Part shown: positions 34,500-42,414 of the stretch, one piece after another | Layout of the letters: each line of letters begins with the position of its first letter | Position numbering within the stretch: position 1 is the stretch's first letter | Source of the DNA: Sinorhizobium fredii USDA 257 | GTDB lineage: Bacteria; Pseudomonadota; Alphaproteobacteria; Rhizobiales; Rhizobiaceae | Direction of reading: 5' to 3' | Assembly: GCF_000265205.3 (NCBI RefSeq) | Contig: NC_018000.1 | Coordinates: 2,046,001-2,110,000 of the forward strand | DNA: 64,000 nucleotides | Notes under the pieces: generated by a model | What the model saw: the letters and a program-made list of their open reading frames with translations, nothing else | Databases searched by the model: none | What the model was told of the DNA's origin: nothing | Translations under genes and position numbers: made by a program

Positions 34500-35498
34500 T
34501 CATGAGACCGATCCTAACGGGGCGACGATCTCGACTCTCAAACCCGCCGGTGCATAGTTCAGTTCCACCCGTCCGCCCAATTCGCGGCTGACAGCGAACT
34601 CGATGAGCTGCGTGCCGAACCCGGAAGAGGCCGGCGGCGTAACCGAGGGGCCGCCGCTCTCCTGCCAGACCAGCCGTAGATGTGGCGCGCTCGCTTCCGC
34701 GACCTCCCAGCGGACGCAAACTTGTCCGGTGGGGATCGAAAGCGCTCCATATTTAATCGCATTGGTCGCGAGTTCGTGCAGGATCAGGCTCAGCGACATG
34801 ATTTGCTTCGACGCGAGCGGTACGGGCGGGCCGGATTCGACATGAACCCCTGTCGGACCTTCTGAATAGGGCGCAAGCGTTCGTTCGAGCACCTCCTGAA
34901 GGTCAGCGTCGCCCTCTTGCGAGTAAGCCGCTTCGTGGGCCTGCACGAGCGCATTGAACCGGTCGAGGAAAGCGTCGCGGTATTCCTCGCCGGAGCGGCC
35001 CGCCGCTGTCGTCTGGCGGGCTATTGCCTGGACCAAGCCGAGCAGGTTCTTCATGCGATGCCGCAGTTCGCCTAGGATCACATCCTTTTCGGCCTCATGC
35101 TGGCGTCGCTCCGTCGCGTCCACGATCGAGAGCAGCAAGGTGCGGCTGTTGTTGTCGGGATGGAACAGCCGGTGCGCACTTACGAGCATCGTCCGCCGAC
35201 CGATGTCCGGAAATTCGTGCTCTACCTCATAATCCACCACCGCCGTGCTCTTCGGGATCACCTCATCCAGAAGGCGGCGCAGCTCAGGGACGTCCCATTG
35301 CCGGTCGCCGAGATCATAGATGTGCTGCCCGATTGTCTCGTCTCGGTCGACTCTGAAAGTAGTAAGGAAGGACCGACTGGCGGACCGGACGCACAGGTTC
35401 TGGTCAAGGACAAGCAGCGGGTCCGGGAGTGTGTCGATTATGCCTTGCGCCTCGACATGGCCGTTCCGCAACAGGCGATAGAGATCTTCCAGATTCAT
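34500..35498 (-). CDS. PAS-HWE sensor histidine kinase
   Basis: 332 residues. The PAS domain (about 15-130; IIDTLPDPLLVLDQNLCVRS, then RLFHPDNNSRTLLLSIVDAT) precedes an HWE kinase core: GELRHRMKNLLGLVQAIARQ with His147, the N-box LHELATNAIKYGAL, and WQE in LRLVWQESGGPSV, with the final FGTQLIEFAVSRELGG. No membrane helix is visible. Family members sense blood-light-type or redox cues through PAS; the ligand here is unknown. It is the first gene of an operon with the receiver at 34128. Confidence 0.88.
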   Translation of the reverse strand: MNLEDLYRLLRNGHVEAQGIIDTLPDPLLVLDQNLCVRSASRSFLTTFRVDRDETIGQHIYDLGDRQWDVPELRRLLDEVIPKSTAVVDYEVEHEFPDIGRRTMLVSAHRLFHPDNNSRTLLLSIVDATERRQHEAEKDVILGELRHRMKNLLGLVQAIARQTTAAGRSGEEYRDAFLDRFNALVQAHEAAYSQEGDADLQEVLERTLAPYSEGPTGVHVESGPPVPLASKQIMSLSLILHELATNAIKYGALSIPTGQVCVRWEVAEASAPHLRLVWQESGGPSVTPPASSGFGTQLIEFAVSRELGGRVELNYAPAGLRVEIVAPLGSVS

Positions 35499-35952
35499 CG
35501 CTATTCCCGTACGTTCACTTTCTCAGGATATTACTACATGCCGGGATGGGCATGCAAAGGGCCTTCCGGATGAAGGGCGCCCGGCTGATACTCCTGGGCG
35601 ACGGCTATCGCCTTTTGCAGACGGCAGACCTGCAGTAGCCGCCGTGTCCGACACCTCGCCCTTGAAGGGATCTGACCCCTTGGGCCCGGGGACCAGCTCG
35701 TCTCTCGGTAAATGCGGTTCAGTCCCGACGTCCGAAGGAGACTTAAACTCCAGCGATACGCTCAGGGGGTGATTTCAGTTCCTTTACGGTCGGCATGATC
35801 TTCACCGGAGATGGTCGCCTACAGATTGCCCCGGTCCAAATAGACGACCTGGCGCTCACCTGCGTGTCATTGCGCACAGGCGGAATTTGTCGCGGACCCG
35901 AGATGCGTCCATACCTTACCCGACGGCACTCTCACCTTTGTCAAATGCCGGT
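35499..35952. other. Gene-free stretch
   Basis: About 450 bp between the kinase start and the EcfG-like site at 35953. No gene recognised. The kinase promoter must be in the left part. Confidence 0.5.
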
Positions 35953-35977
35953 GGAACTAATCGCCGGCCGAGGGGTT
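35953..35977 (+). promoter_or_regulatory. Near-consensus EcfG promoter, PepSY-like/YflT unit
   Basis: GGAAC, 16 bases, GGTT: one mismatch in the -10 box. It ends 43 bp before the ATG at 36021. Confidence 0.45.
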
Positions 35978-36020
35978 TCTAGCGCGGGGATAAAACCCGG
36001 TCTTCGGAAGAGGTAAATAC

Positions 36021-36335
36021 ATGAAAAATATGATTCTTGTTGCGGCAGCGCTGATGAGCGCTGTGGCCACGGCGTCGCTTGCGCAGACGACACCTTCCGC
36101 AGAAGGAAACACGCCTGCCGTCGCAACGCCGGACTCGCAAAACCCAACGGCCCCGGTTGAAGGCGCGAACAGCTTCACTGAAGCGCAAGCGAAGGAACGG
36201 ATCGAAAAAGCCGGATACACCGGCGTCGCCGGACTGAAGCTCGATGACAAAGGTGTGTGGCAGGCAACTGCAATGAAGGACGGAAAAACAGTTTCCGTCG
36301 CTCTCGACTACCAGGGCAACGTAACTGCGCAATAG
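36021..36335 (+). CDS. Small exported PepSY-like protein
   Basis: 104 residues. A signal peptide (MKNMILVAAALMSAVATASL, cleaved after AQT) leads to a Pro/Thr-rich linker and a compact C-terminal domain: SFTEAQAKERIEKAGYTGVA, GLKLDDKGVWQATAMKDGKT, VSVALDYQGNVTAQ. This resembles periplasmic PepSY-like domains, which often inhibit or buffer in the envelope. GGAAGAGG precedes the ATG. It probably shares the EcfG-like promoter with the next gene 36 bp downstream. Confidence 0.8.
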   Translation: MKNMILVAAALMSAVATASLAQTTPSAEGNTPAVATPDSQNPTAPVEGANSFTEAQAKERIEKAGYTGVAGLKLDDKGVWQATAMKDGKTVSVALDYQGNVTAQ

Positions 36336-36371
36336 ACGGCCAAACGTCCGCAAGCAAAAGGGAGAATGAAT

Positions 36372-36977
36372 ATGAGAACCGTGACAGGTCTCTTCGACGA
36401 TTATGGAGATGCACTCGACGCAGTAAGCGATTTGGAAGCGGCAGGTGTGCCTTCCGATGACATCAGCATAGTCGCAAACAACACAGGCGACCGGTACTCG
36501 ACCGACAGCTCAGACGCGGGCGAAGGTGCCGCCACCGGAGCTGGCCTCGGAGCTGCCGGCGGCGGCGTGGTCGGCCTTCTGACGGGGCTCGGCCTAATGG
36601 CAATCCCCGGAGTCGGACCTGTCGTGGCCGCCGGATGGCTTGCGGCCACTGCCGCCGGTGCGGCAGCAGGTGCGGTGGCCGGCGGCGCGGCCGGAGGTTT
36701 GATCGGCGCTCTGACGGACTCCGGGGTCGATGAAGAGGATGCCCATGTTTACGCCGAGGGCGTTCGCCGCGGAGGCACTTTGGTGACGGCAAGGGTTGAT
36801 GACAGCCTGGCACTCAAAGCCGAAGGAATCCTGCAGCAACGCGACCGCGTCGATCCTGCCGCCCGCAGAAGCATTTATGCTCAAGAAGGGTGGTCGCGGT
36901 TTGACGAAAGTGCGGACCCATACACGCTCGATCAGATTGAACGCGAGCGCGAGCGTTACCGCGCTATGATGCCATAG
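36372..36977 (+). CDS. General stress protein of the YflT/GSP17M type
   Basis: 201 residues from the ATG at 36372 (GGGAGA seven bases upstream; the ATG at 36366 is too close). The N-terminus MRTVTGLFDDYGDALDAVSD, LEAAGVPSDDISIVANN is the ferredoxin-like YflT domain. A long Gly/Ala stretch (GAATGAGLGAAGGGVVGLLT … AAGAAAGAVAGGAAGGLIGA) can span or enter the membrane. Then a second half, SGVDEEDAHVYAEGVRRGGT, completes the fold. Homologues are induced by heat, osmotic and starvation stress. Confidence 0.85.
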   Translation: MRTVTGLFDDYGDALDAVSDLEAAGVPSDDISIVANNTGDRYSTDSSDAGEGAATGAGLGAAGGGVVGLLTGLGLMAIPGVGPVVAAGWLAATAAGAAAGAVAGGAAGGLIGALTDSGVDEEDAHVYAEGVRRGGTLVTARVDDSLALKAEGILQQRDRVDPAARRSIYAQEGWSRFDESADPYTLDQIERERERYRAMMP

Positions 36978-37108
36978 TGGCATCGACTAATCGGTGACGG
37001 CGCCGATGGGCGCCTTCACCAATGTCTCACCGGAAACTCCATGCAACCAAACGCCCTGCGGAACGTTGCCGTTAGTCCGAGTACAGTCAAGAACCACCGT
37101 GCAGAGCG

Positions 37109-37222
37109 ATGGAGACGACGGGTACTGCAGGGGCCCAGAGGGATATCATCACGCTTTTGATTATTGTTCTTATCATTCTCCTCCTAGGTGGCGGTTGGTA
37201 CGGCCAAGGACGCTGGTACTAG
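37109..37222 (+). CDS. Membrane micropeptide 3 (GGGWYGQGRWY tail), altered start
   Basis: The frame reads METTGTAGAQRDIITLLIIV then LIILLLGGGWYGQGRWY. The last 26 residues match the peptides at 13089 and 18426, but where those begin ATG-GAT this copy has AGG-GAT (37142), so the original start codon is lost. An upstream in-frame ATG at 37109 could give a 37-residue form, with only a weak ribosome site (GCAGAGCG). No EcfG consensus was found upstream. This copy may be decaying or may have changed its N-terminus. Confidence 0.55.
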   Translation: METTGTAGAQRDIITLLIIVLIILLLGGGWYGQGRWY

Positions 37223-37284
37223 GCAGCCCCAGAGACCGAAAATCTCGTCGTCCCCGGGGTACTCGGCTTCCTCGAGGAAATCGC

Positions 37285-38406
37285 TTACTCGAAAAGAGAA
37301 CGGCCGATGGTTGCCCGCCTCAGCGCCAGAAACCGCCTCGTGTCGACAAAGATATCGTGTGCTTCCGCCGCATCGTCCAGAAGCTTTTCCTTGTCGGCCG
37401 CACTGAAGAGGTCCTCCGCACCCGTCATATTCGTAAGATCGAGCTTCGACAGCAAATCGGGAGCGGTCGCAAGATCGTTCAAGCTACCGAGTTGATCCTG
37501 GAGTCCCTCCATCGCCGTGATGAACTTTTTGTGGCGTTGGGTTTCCGCCTTGCTGTGATAAAGAGAGCCGAAAAACTCCGCCGCATAGCGCAGTTTCTTT
37601 GCGGAAATGCGCAGTTCATGACGGCTCTCGTCATCGAGATCGATCAGATTGTTGCCTCCCTTCGCCACTTTCTTCCAGAGCCTGTCCAGTACGTTGGAGG
37701 CGAAATTCCTTGCTGGCTCAACGAGCAACGCCTCGCCCATCTCGTTGCTCCGCCAGTTCTTGATGGAAATCCATTTGGCGAGGTCGATCATCAACGAGCG
37801 GGCGCGCACGGAAGAAAAGGCGGCATCAACCGCCCCATAGGGATCGTTGCGCGCCGCTTGAAGGCGGCTTGAAAAGCCTTCATCCGATGCGCGTTTGATG
37901 ATAACGTCAATGTTGCGCGCATCGCCGAGTTCCGAGGCGAGCCAGCGCAACTCGTCGCGCATGTGGTCGAAGCGGCTGTCGGCAAACAGCGACTTGCAGA
38001 TCGAGAAAAGCGAGCGCAGTCGCCGCAGCGATACACGGGCCTGATGCAAGGCGTCGGCATTGCGAGACCAGGACAAGGCCATTTCGTTGAGACGAAACTG
38101 CTTGAGACATGCTGCGGCTAAGTGAGCGAAAGCCGTGGCTGCATTCATGTCGGCTGTCAAGGGAATGGCGCTCGCTTTGATGGCACCGGGTGCGGGGCCA
38201 AGCAGACGATAGCCGCGCTCCGCTTTGCTCAGCACGCCGATATGCGCGGGGGTGATCAGATTGACCTTTTGGGCCAACACAAACAGCGCCGTCGGCGAGC
38301 CGTTCTTGCTTTCCAGTTCGATTTCGCACAGGGGTGCCTGGCGATCCGCTGCAACGACTTTTCCAAGATTCAAAGCAACTTCGACCGTGGCGTCGCCTTC
38401 CGTCAC
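37285..38406 (-). CDS. CYTH-CHAD protein, 5'-truncated
   Basis: 373 residues. The start (MTEGDATVEVALNLGKVVAA, DRQAPLCEIELESKNG) is the second half of a CYTH (triphosphate tunnel) domain. From about 100 on comes a CHAD domain with its conserved histidines and basic helices (ALHQARVSLRRLRSLFSICK, DESRHELRISAKKLRYAAEF). Codons further upstream still match CYTH (ILDDPEIKPLLAGTGDNLAP, then IFEVHVKRHRWS) to about 38530, where stops appear. The gene thus lost its first 100 or so codons. CYTH-CHAD proteins act on or bind inorganic polyphosphate. The CHAD part may still be made. Confidence 0.78.
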   Translation of the reverse strand: MTEGDATVEVALNLGKVVAADRQAPLCEIELESKNGSPTALFVLAQKVNLITPAHIGVLSKAERGYRLLGPAPGAIKASAIPLTADMNAATAFAHLAAACLKQFRLNEMALSWSRNADALHQARVSLRRLRSLFSICKSLFADSRFDHMRDELRWLASELGDARNIDVIIKRASDEGFSSRLQAARNDPYGAVDAAFSSVRARSLMIDLAKWISIKNWRSNEMGEALLVEPARNFASNVLDRLWKKVAKGGNNLIDLDDESRHELRISAKKLRYAAEFFGSLYHSKAETQRHKKFITAMEGLQDQLGSLNDLATAPDLLSKLDLTNMTGAEDLFSAADKEKLLDDAAEAHDIFVDTRRFLALRRATIGRSLFE

Positions 38407-38530
38407 GCTCCAACGATGCCTCTTGACATGAACCTCAAAGATGGGCGCGAGGTTATCGCCAGTCCCTGCAAGCAGAGGCTTGATCTCGGGATCATCGAGG
38501 ATTGGGACGGTTCTAATTCTACTCGGCGGC

Positions 38531-38886
38531 GGGCGCCTTTATGTGGACAACGGGTTTGACATTGGCCGGCTGTCGGCCAGGCCTATGAGCCGGCTTCGAA
38601 CTATGTCGATCCCTCGCCACGAGCGTGCTGGCGATCATTGTCGTAATTTACATCTATCGGGTGGCCACATTTTTAAAGGAGCCAGGTCCAAAGCTCCCGA
38701 AGGCGAGACGCTGGCCGCTGTTGGCTCTACTATGATGCTGGTCCGCGCGCGTTGCGCGCCGCTCCGGGAAAAAGCCAGTCGATTTCCGCAGTTACGCATG
38801 AGCGATCGTCGAAATGGATGGGATGTCTGAAAAGGTCGCACTCATAAAAGCGTCGGCCCCTCTCTGCTAAAAGGGCGCCAAGAGAA
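38531..38886. other. Stretch upstream of the broken CYTH-CHAD gene
   Basis: About 350 bp with no intact gene. It is probably the scrambled 5' end of the CYTH-CHAD gene followed by unrelated DNA. Confidence 0.4.
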
Positions 38887-38916
38887 AACCTGTTCCGGCA
38901 GGCGCAGGAACAGGTT
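38887..38916 (-). terminator. Terminator of csbD copy 2
   Basis: AACCTGTTCC and GGAACAGGTT form 10-bp arms around a 10-base loop. On the minus strand TTTTCTCTT follows. It lies 24 bp after the csbD stop. Confidence 0.7.
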
Positions 38917-38939
38917 GCACCAACCGCAGCTTCAATGCT

Positions 38940-39131
38940 TTAAGTCTTGTCGACAGCGTCTTTAACTGCGCCCTTTAGCTTTCCCTTGGCTTGCTGGGCA
39001 CCGCCCTTTGCCTCTTGCGCCGCGCCCTTGGCGCGGAGCGAGTTGTTGTCGGTTGCATCGCCTGCGGCCTGCTTGGCCTTGCCAACGAGCTCATTGGCCT
39101 TGCCGGCCACTTTGTCCTTTGCACTGCCCAT
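38940..39131 (-). CDS. CsbD family stress protein, copy 2
   Basis: 63 residues from the ATG at 39131 (GGGAGA ten bases upstream). [20 protein letters not shown] and [20 protein letters not shown], then [15 protein letters not shown] show the Lys/Ala/Gly repeats of the alphaproteobacterial CsbD branch, quite unlike the CsbD at 9974. It has a clean promoter-gene-terminator layout: exact EcfG site at 39182, terminator at 38887. It is a standard general stress gene of unknown biochemical role. Confidence 0.9.
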   Translation of the reverse strand: MGSAKDKVAGKANELVGKAKQAAGDATDNNSLRAKGAAQEAKGGAQQAKGKLKGAVKDAVDKT

Positions 39132-39181
39132 GCGGGGTCTCCCGATTTGGAGGACGCGACTTGCGCCCCCACAGGCGCTCG

Positions 39182-39206
39182 AACGAGCGGCTCGGCGCTT
39201 TGTTCC
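39182..39206 (-). promoter_or_regulatory. EcfG-type promoter, csbD copy 2
   Basis: On the minus strand GGAAC, 16 bases, CGTT, 51 bp upstream of the csbD ATG. Exact consensus. Confidence 0.72.
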
Positions 39207-39494
39207 CATTTGATCTGGATCAGGCGGCACGCATCAGCACCAGGCTCCTCCAGCCGTAAGCTTTGGCTTTACCGATATCCTCGCCCTTTACCTGGAATCC
39301 GAAGTGGTCAGCTCCACAATCCAACTTGGGCCTGCGGGTTCGGGAAGCTTAAACCCAACCGGCCCATCATCGGATTGAAGGGATCAGGACTTCGTTCCGC
39401 GTGGTGGACAAAGGACCGAGGGCGCTGGCCGTTGCCGCGGCCATTGTGAGGCTTGCTATTACCGCATGCGACTCGCTCACGATGCCGTTCCACT

Positions 39495-39540
39495 CGATAC
39501 ATTATGCGATGTTAGAAGCAGATAACGAGAGCATCGCCCA
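39495..39540 (+). repeat. Dispersed repeat, copy B
   Basis: CGATACATTATGCGAT as at 3345, followed by GTTAGAAGCAGATAACGAG. It lies just right of the stress island and just left of the DoxX/azoreductase genes, so it may mark an insertion or deletion border. Confidence 0.55.
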
Positions 39541-39543
39541 CAA

Positions 39544-39987
39544 CTAAGTCGGCTTCCGGGTCAACGCGATGGGCGCCCTCTTGCCGCGGCCCCACAGGAT
39601 GAAGGCCACGAGAGGAAGCAGGATGAAGTTGAGCGGAAGGGCCGCAAATTCACCACGCGTGGCATGGAAGATGATGGCGCAGATTTGCAGCAGGATGCAG
39701 CCAAGTGCTGCAAACACAGTCAGACGCGGCTGGATCCGGGTAAGAGCGGGCAAGAGGATGCCGATCCCACCCGCCACATCGATGAAGCCGGTGAAGCGCA
39801 ACAGCCTTGGATATTCGACGGGCCATTGAGTCTGCCACATAGTGGCCAGAGCCTCGGCGGGCATGAAGAGCTTCTGGAAACCGAACAGAATGAAGGCGGC
39901 GAACATCAGCGTCTGAACGCTCCAGAGGCTGATCTGCAGTATTTTGCCTGCAGGCGCGATGGAGGTGGATAGAGTGCTTCCTTGCAT
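39544..39987 (-). CDS. DoxX family membrane protein
   Basis: 147 residues from the ATG at 39987, with four hydrophobic helices in DoxX order: [60 protein letters not shown], and [20 protein letters not shown]. DoxX proteins belong to membrane redox or thiol-stress complexes. The frame is continuous with the broken azoreductase upstream (no stop codon between them), which is unusual. Either a stop was lost or the two were fused during decay. It is opposite to the LysR gene and probably under its control. Confidence 0.82.
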   Translation of the reverse strand: MQGSTLSTSIAPAGKILQISLWSVQTLMFAAFILFGFQKLFMPAEALATMWQTQWPVEYPRLLRFTGFIDVAGGIGILLPALTRIQPRLTVFAALGCILLQICAIIFHATRGEFAALPLNFILLPLVAFILWGRGKRAPIALTRKPT

Positions 39988-40617
39988 GTGGGAATCCTGT
40001 TTCGATAAGACGGTGGCGATCCGGGCGATCTGCGCCCGCGCGGCGGTAACGGCATTCGCGGCGCCGTTGGGACCGCGGTTCACGCCTTCGACACGGATCA
40101 CCTCGACATCGGTGATCCCTATGAAGGCAAGAACGGACTTCAGGTAAGGCGTGGCATGATCAAGTGCCGCCGCCGGGCCTTCGGAGTAGATCCCGCCCGA
40201 GGCCAGCACGATGTAAGCCTTCTTGCCTTTGACCAGCCCCTCAGGGCCGCTAGCGGTGTATTTGAAGGTCTTGCCTGCCGGCCGATATAGTCGATCCAGG
40301 ATTTCAGGTTCGAGGTGATGTTGAAGTTGATAACGGCGGTGCCAATTGCCAGCGTATCTGCCGCCAGGATCTCTGCCACCAGTTCATCCGACAGGCGGAT
40401 TGCAACGGCTTCCGCAGCGCTCAGGGCCTCGGCCGGTTTGTGGATCCCCGGCGGTGAAGCCGCTGTCTATATGTGGCAACGGGTTGGTGGCGAGGTCACG
40501 GTGAAGAAGCGCGCCGGCAGGATTCGCCGCCCGCAACCGCTCGGCAAGCTCGACGGCGATCTGGGTCGAGAATGAGCCAGGGCGCGGGCTGGCGGTGAGA
40601 AGCAGGATGGATGGCAT
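39988..40617 (-). pseudogene. FMN-dependent NADH-azoreductase (AzoR-like), two frameshifts
   Basis: Starting at ATG 40617: MPSILLLTASPRPGSFSTQI, AVELAERLRAANP, a flavodoxin-like fold with the FMN phosphate loop (ASPRPGSFS). After GFTAG near 40450 the frame shifts to [35 protein letters not shown], and near 40275 shifts again to [40 protein letters not shown], finishing DSH just before DoxX. AzoR enzymes reduce quinones and azo compounds with NADH. As written it is not functional. Confidence 0.82.
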
Positions 40618-40730
40618 GTATTTCCCTTCCGAAAGAAAGCAGCAAGTAAGTTGCCGAAAATATAAAGCTGGATTCCCATCGCGAAAACTGTGATAAATTC
40701 GGACAAACCTATCGATAGGATCGATGAGAT

Positions 40731-41678
40731 ATGCAGCCCCATCCGACCTTGGATCAGTTTCAGGTATTCCTTACCGTGGTGGAAAAAGGCAGTTTCTCGG
40801 CCGCATCCCGCGCCCTCAATCGAACGCAGTCGGTCATCAGCTATACGATCGCCAATCTCGAGGCTCAGCTGGGAGTGGCGCTCTTTTGCCGTTCCGGCAC
40901 CAAACGGCCGCAGCTTACGGAAGCTGGCAGATCCATCCTCGAGGACGCTCGCCGGTTGCTTGGCGATCTCGACCTGATGCGGGCTCGTGTAAGGGCCTTG
41001 AATGACGGCCTCGAGGGAAAGCTGAGCATTGCCATCAGCAGCGCTGTGCCATCGGGCATCGTTGTCGATGTGCTGCATGCCTTCCGAAACTGTTATCCGA
41101 CCGTGTCCTTGAATGTGACGGTCGGCACGCTTGGGATCGTGATGGATGCGGTCATCAATGGCAGGGCGGCCGTCGGCTTCGGCGGTTCCATGGCGACGGG
41201 AAACATTCAGATCGTTTCCGAACGGATCGGCCAGTCGGCGATGATTCCCGTTGCGGCCCCGGACCATCCCCTTGGATTGCTGGGTCGGCCAATAACTCTT
41301 GCCGACGTCAGGGACGAGACGCAGCTCGTCGTATACGATGCCTCAGGGCTGACGAAGGGGCGGGATTTCAACGTGTTCTCCCTCCAGACATGGCGCATCA
41401 GCGATAACGCAACGAAGCACTTGTTTATCCGCGGCGGCTTGGGCTGGGGTGGGCTTCCAGCATCCCTGGTCAAGGATGACCTCGCCAATGGCCGCCTTGT
41501 CCATCTCCAGTTTCCCGCTTTCGACCAGGGCCAGTACCCGATCTACGCGATCCACAATGATTCAAACCCGCCAGGGCCCGGCGCGAGGTGGCTTACCTCC
41601 GAGTTTCGGGCAAGGCTCTCACGCGAGGCAGAGGGGGCTTTACGATGTCCGCTCCTGCATGACGGGCCTGTTCCATGA
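40731..41678 (+). CDS. LysR family regulator, altered C-terminus
   Basis: 315 residues. The N-terminal winged helix (TLDQFQVFLTVVEKGSFSAA, SRALNRTQSVISYTIANLEA) and the two-lobed effector domain (LSIAISSAVPSGIVVDVLHA … GGLGWGGLPASLVKDDLANG) are complete. After EFRARLSREAEG the last 13 residues come from antisense DNA of a glyoxalase-family gene, so a deletion fused the 3' ends of both genes near 41630. The regulator is probably still active, since the altered tail lies beyond the core. Divergent from the azoR-doxX unit, its likely target. Confidence 0.87.
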   Translation: MQPHPTLDQFQVFLTVVEKGSFSAASRALNRTQSVISYTIANLEAQLGVALFCRSGTKRPQLTEAGRSILEDARRLLGDLDLMRARVRALNDGLEGKLSIAISSAVPSGIVVDVLHAFRNCYPTVSLNVTVGTLGIVMDAVINGRAAVGFGGSMATGNIQIVSERIGQSAMIPVAAPDHPLGLLGRPITLADVRDETQLVVYDASGLTKGRDFNVFSLQTWRISDNATKHLFIRGGLGWGGLPASLVKDDLANGRLVHLQFPAFDQGQYPIYAIHNDSNPPGPGARWLTSEFRARLSREAEGALRCPLLHDGPVP

Positions 41679-41953
41679 CCTCATCCACCTCGCTGCGGTG
41701 GGAGACGTTGTGGCCAATCGAGAAGGCGGTGCTGCTCGTGGGGGCTTTCGTCAGACCACTATCGTGAGCCAGGTCGTCCCGAGCCCAAATTGCAAGTTTT
41801 ACGCCGCTCGAGATCGAAAAACGCCACGGCGCCATGCTCGAATTCGCGGCCCACGATCCCTTGGGTCGGCAATCCCAGTCCGTCACGATAGAAAGCGAGA
41901 GACCGCTCAAGATCTGCCACGCCAAGCGTCAGTACAGAAATTCGGGCCTTCAT
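41635..41953 (-). pseudogene. Glyoxalase/VOC family protein, frameshifted and 3'-truncated
   Basis: From the ATG at 41953: MKARISVLTLGVADLERSLA, FYRDGLGLPTQGIVG, EFEHGAVAFFDLE is the first beta-alpha-beta-beta-beta module of a VOC metalloprotein. The frame then slips near 41815 and continues GVKLAIWARDDLAHDSGL, SIGHNVSHRSEVDEVMEQAR, HAGADIVKP. The final module (…GYFQDPDGHLWEV) is missing because of the junction with the LysR gene. Confidence 0.75.
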
Positions 41954-42414
41954 GGGCAATCCTCCCGTTCGCTCGTGGCTTGGCACATCTGGAGTCGCGC
42001 CGTGCTTGCACCCAAACAATTGTCGAAGGAGTGCAAACCGTGAGCGACCCAAATATCACCAGGAAGGCCTTGATGGGACCACCTCCCCACAGCCATCCAG
42101 CCGGCTTTTAGAATGCGGTGCGGCCGTCGCTCCTGGATCGCTGCTCCCGATCATCAAGCGCAAAGTGGAAAACTTGGCAACGATGCCTGAGGAGGCGCTC
42201 GAGGAGGCGGGCAACATGCTGGTCAGCGGTCTAAGAGCGCTGGCGCCAGGATGTGATGTCTACAGACAAAAGATCGTCGTCGGCTAACGCGCCAACGAAC
42301 AATCCCGACAGAAAAGTCAGTTGAGGTGCCGCGACGTCTCGACATCGCCATCGGACTTCTGGAGAATGAGCTTGCTGTTCACCTCCCCGAACAGGCGGCT
42401 CACTCAACCGTGCT
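41954..42414. other. Gene-free stretch
   Basis: About 460 bp. A plus-strand frame ending KIVVG at 42287 contains a helical piece (MPEEALEEAGNMLVSGLRAL) that I cannot place. No firm gene. Confidence 0.45.
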
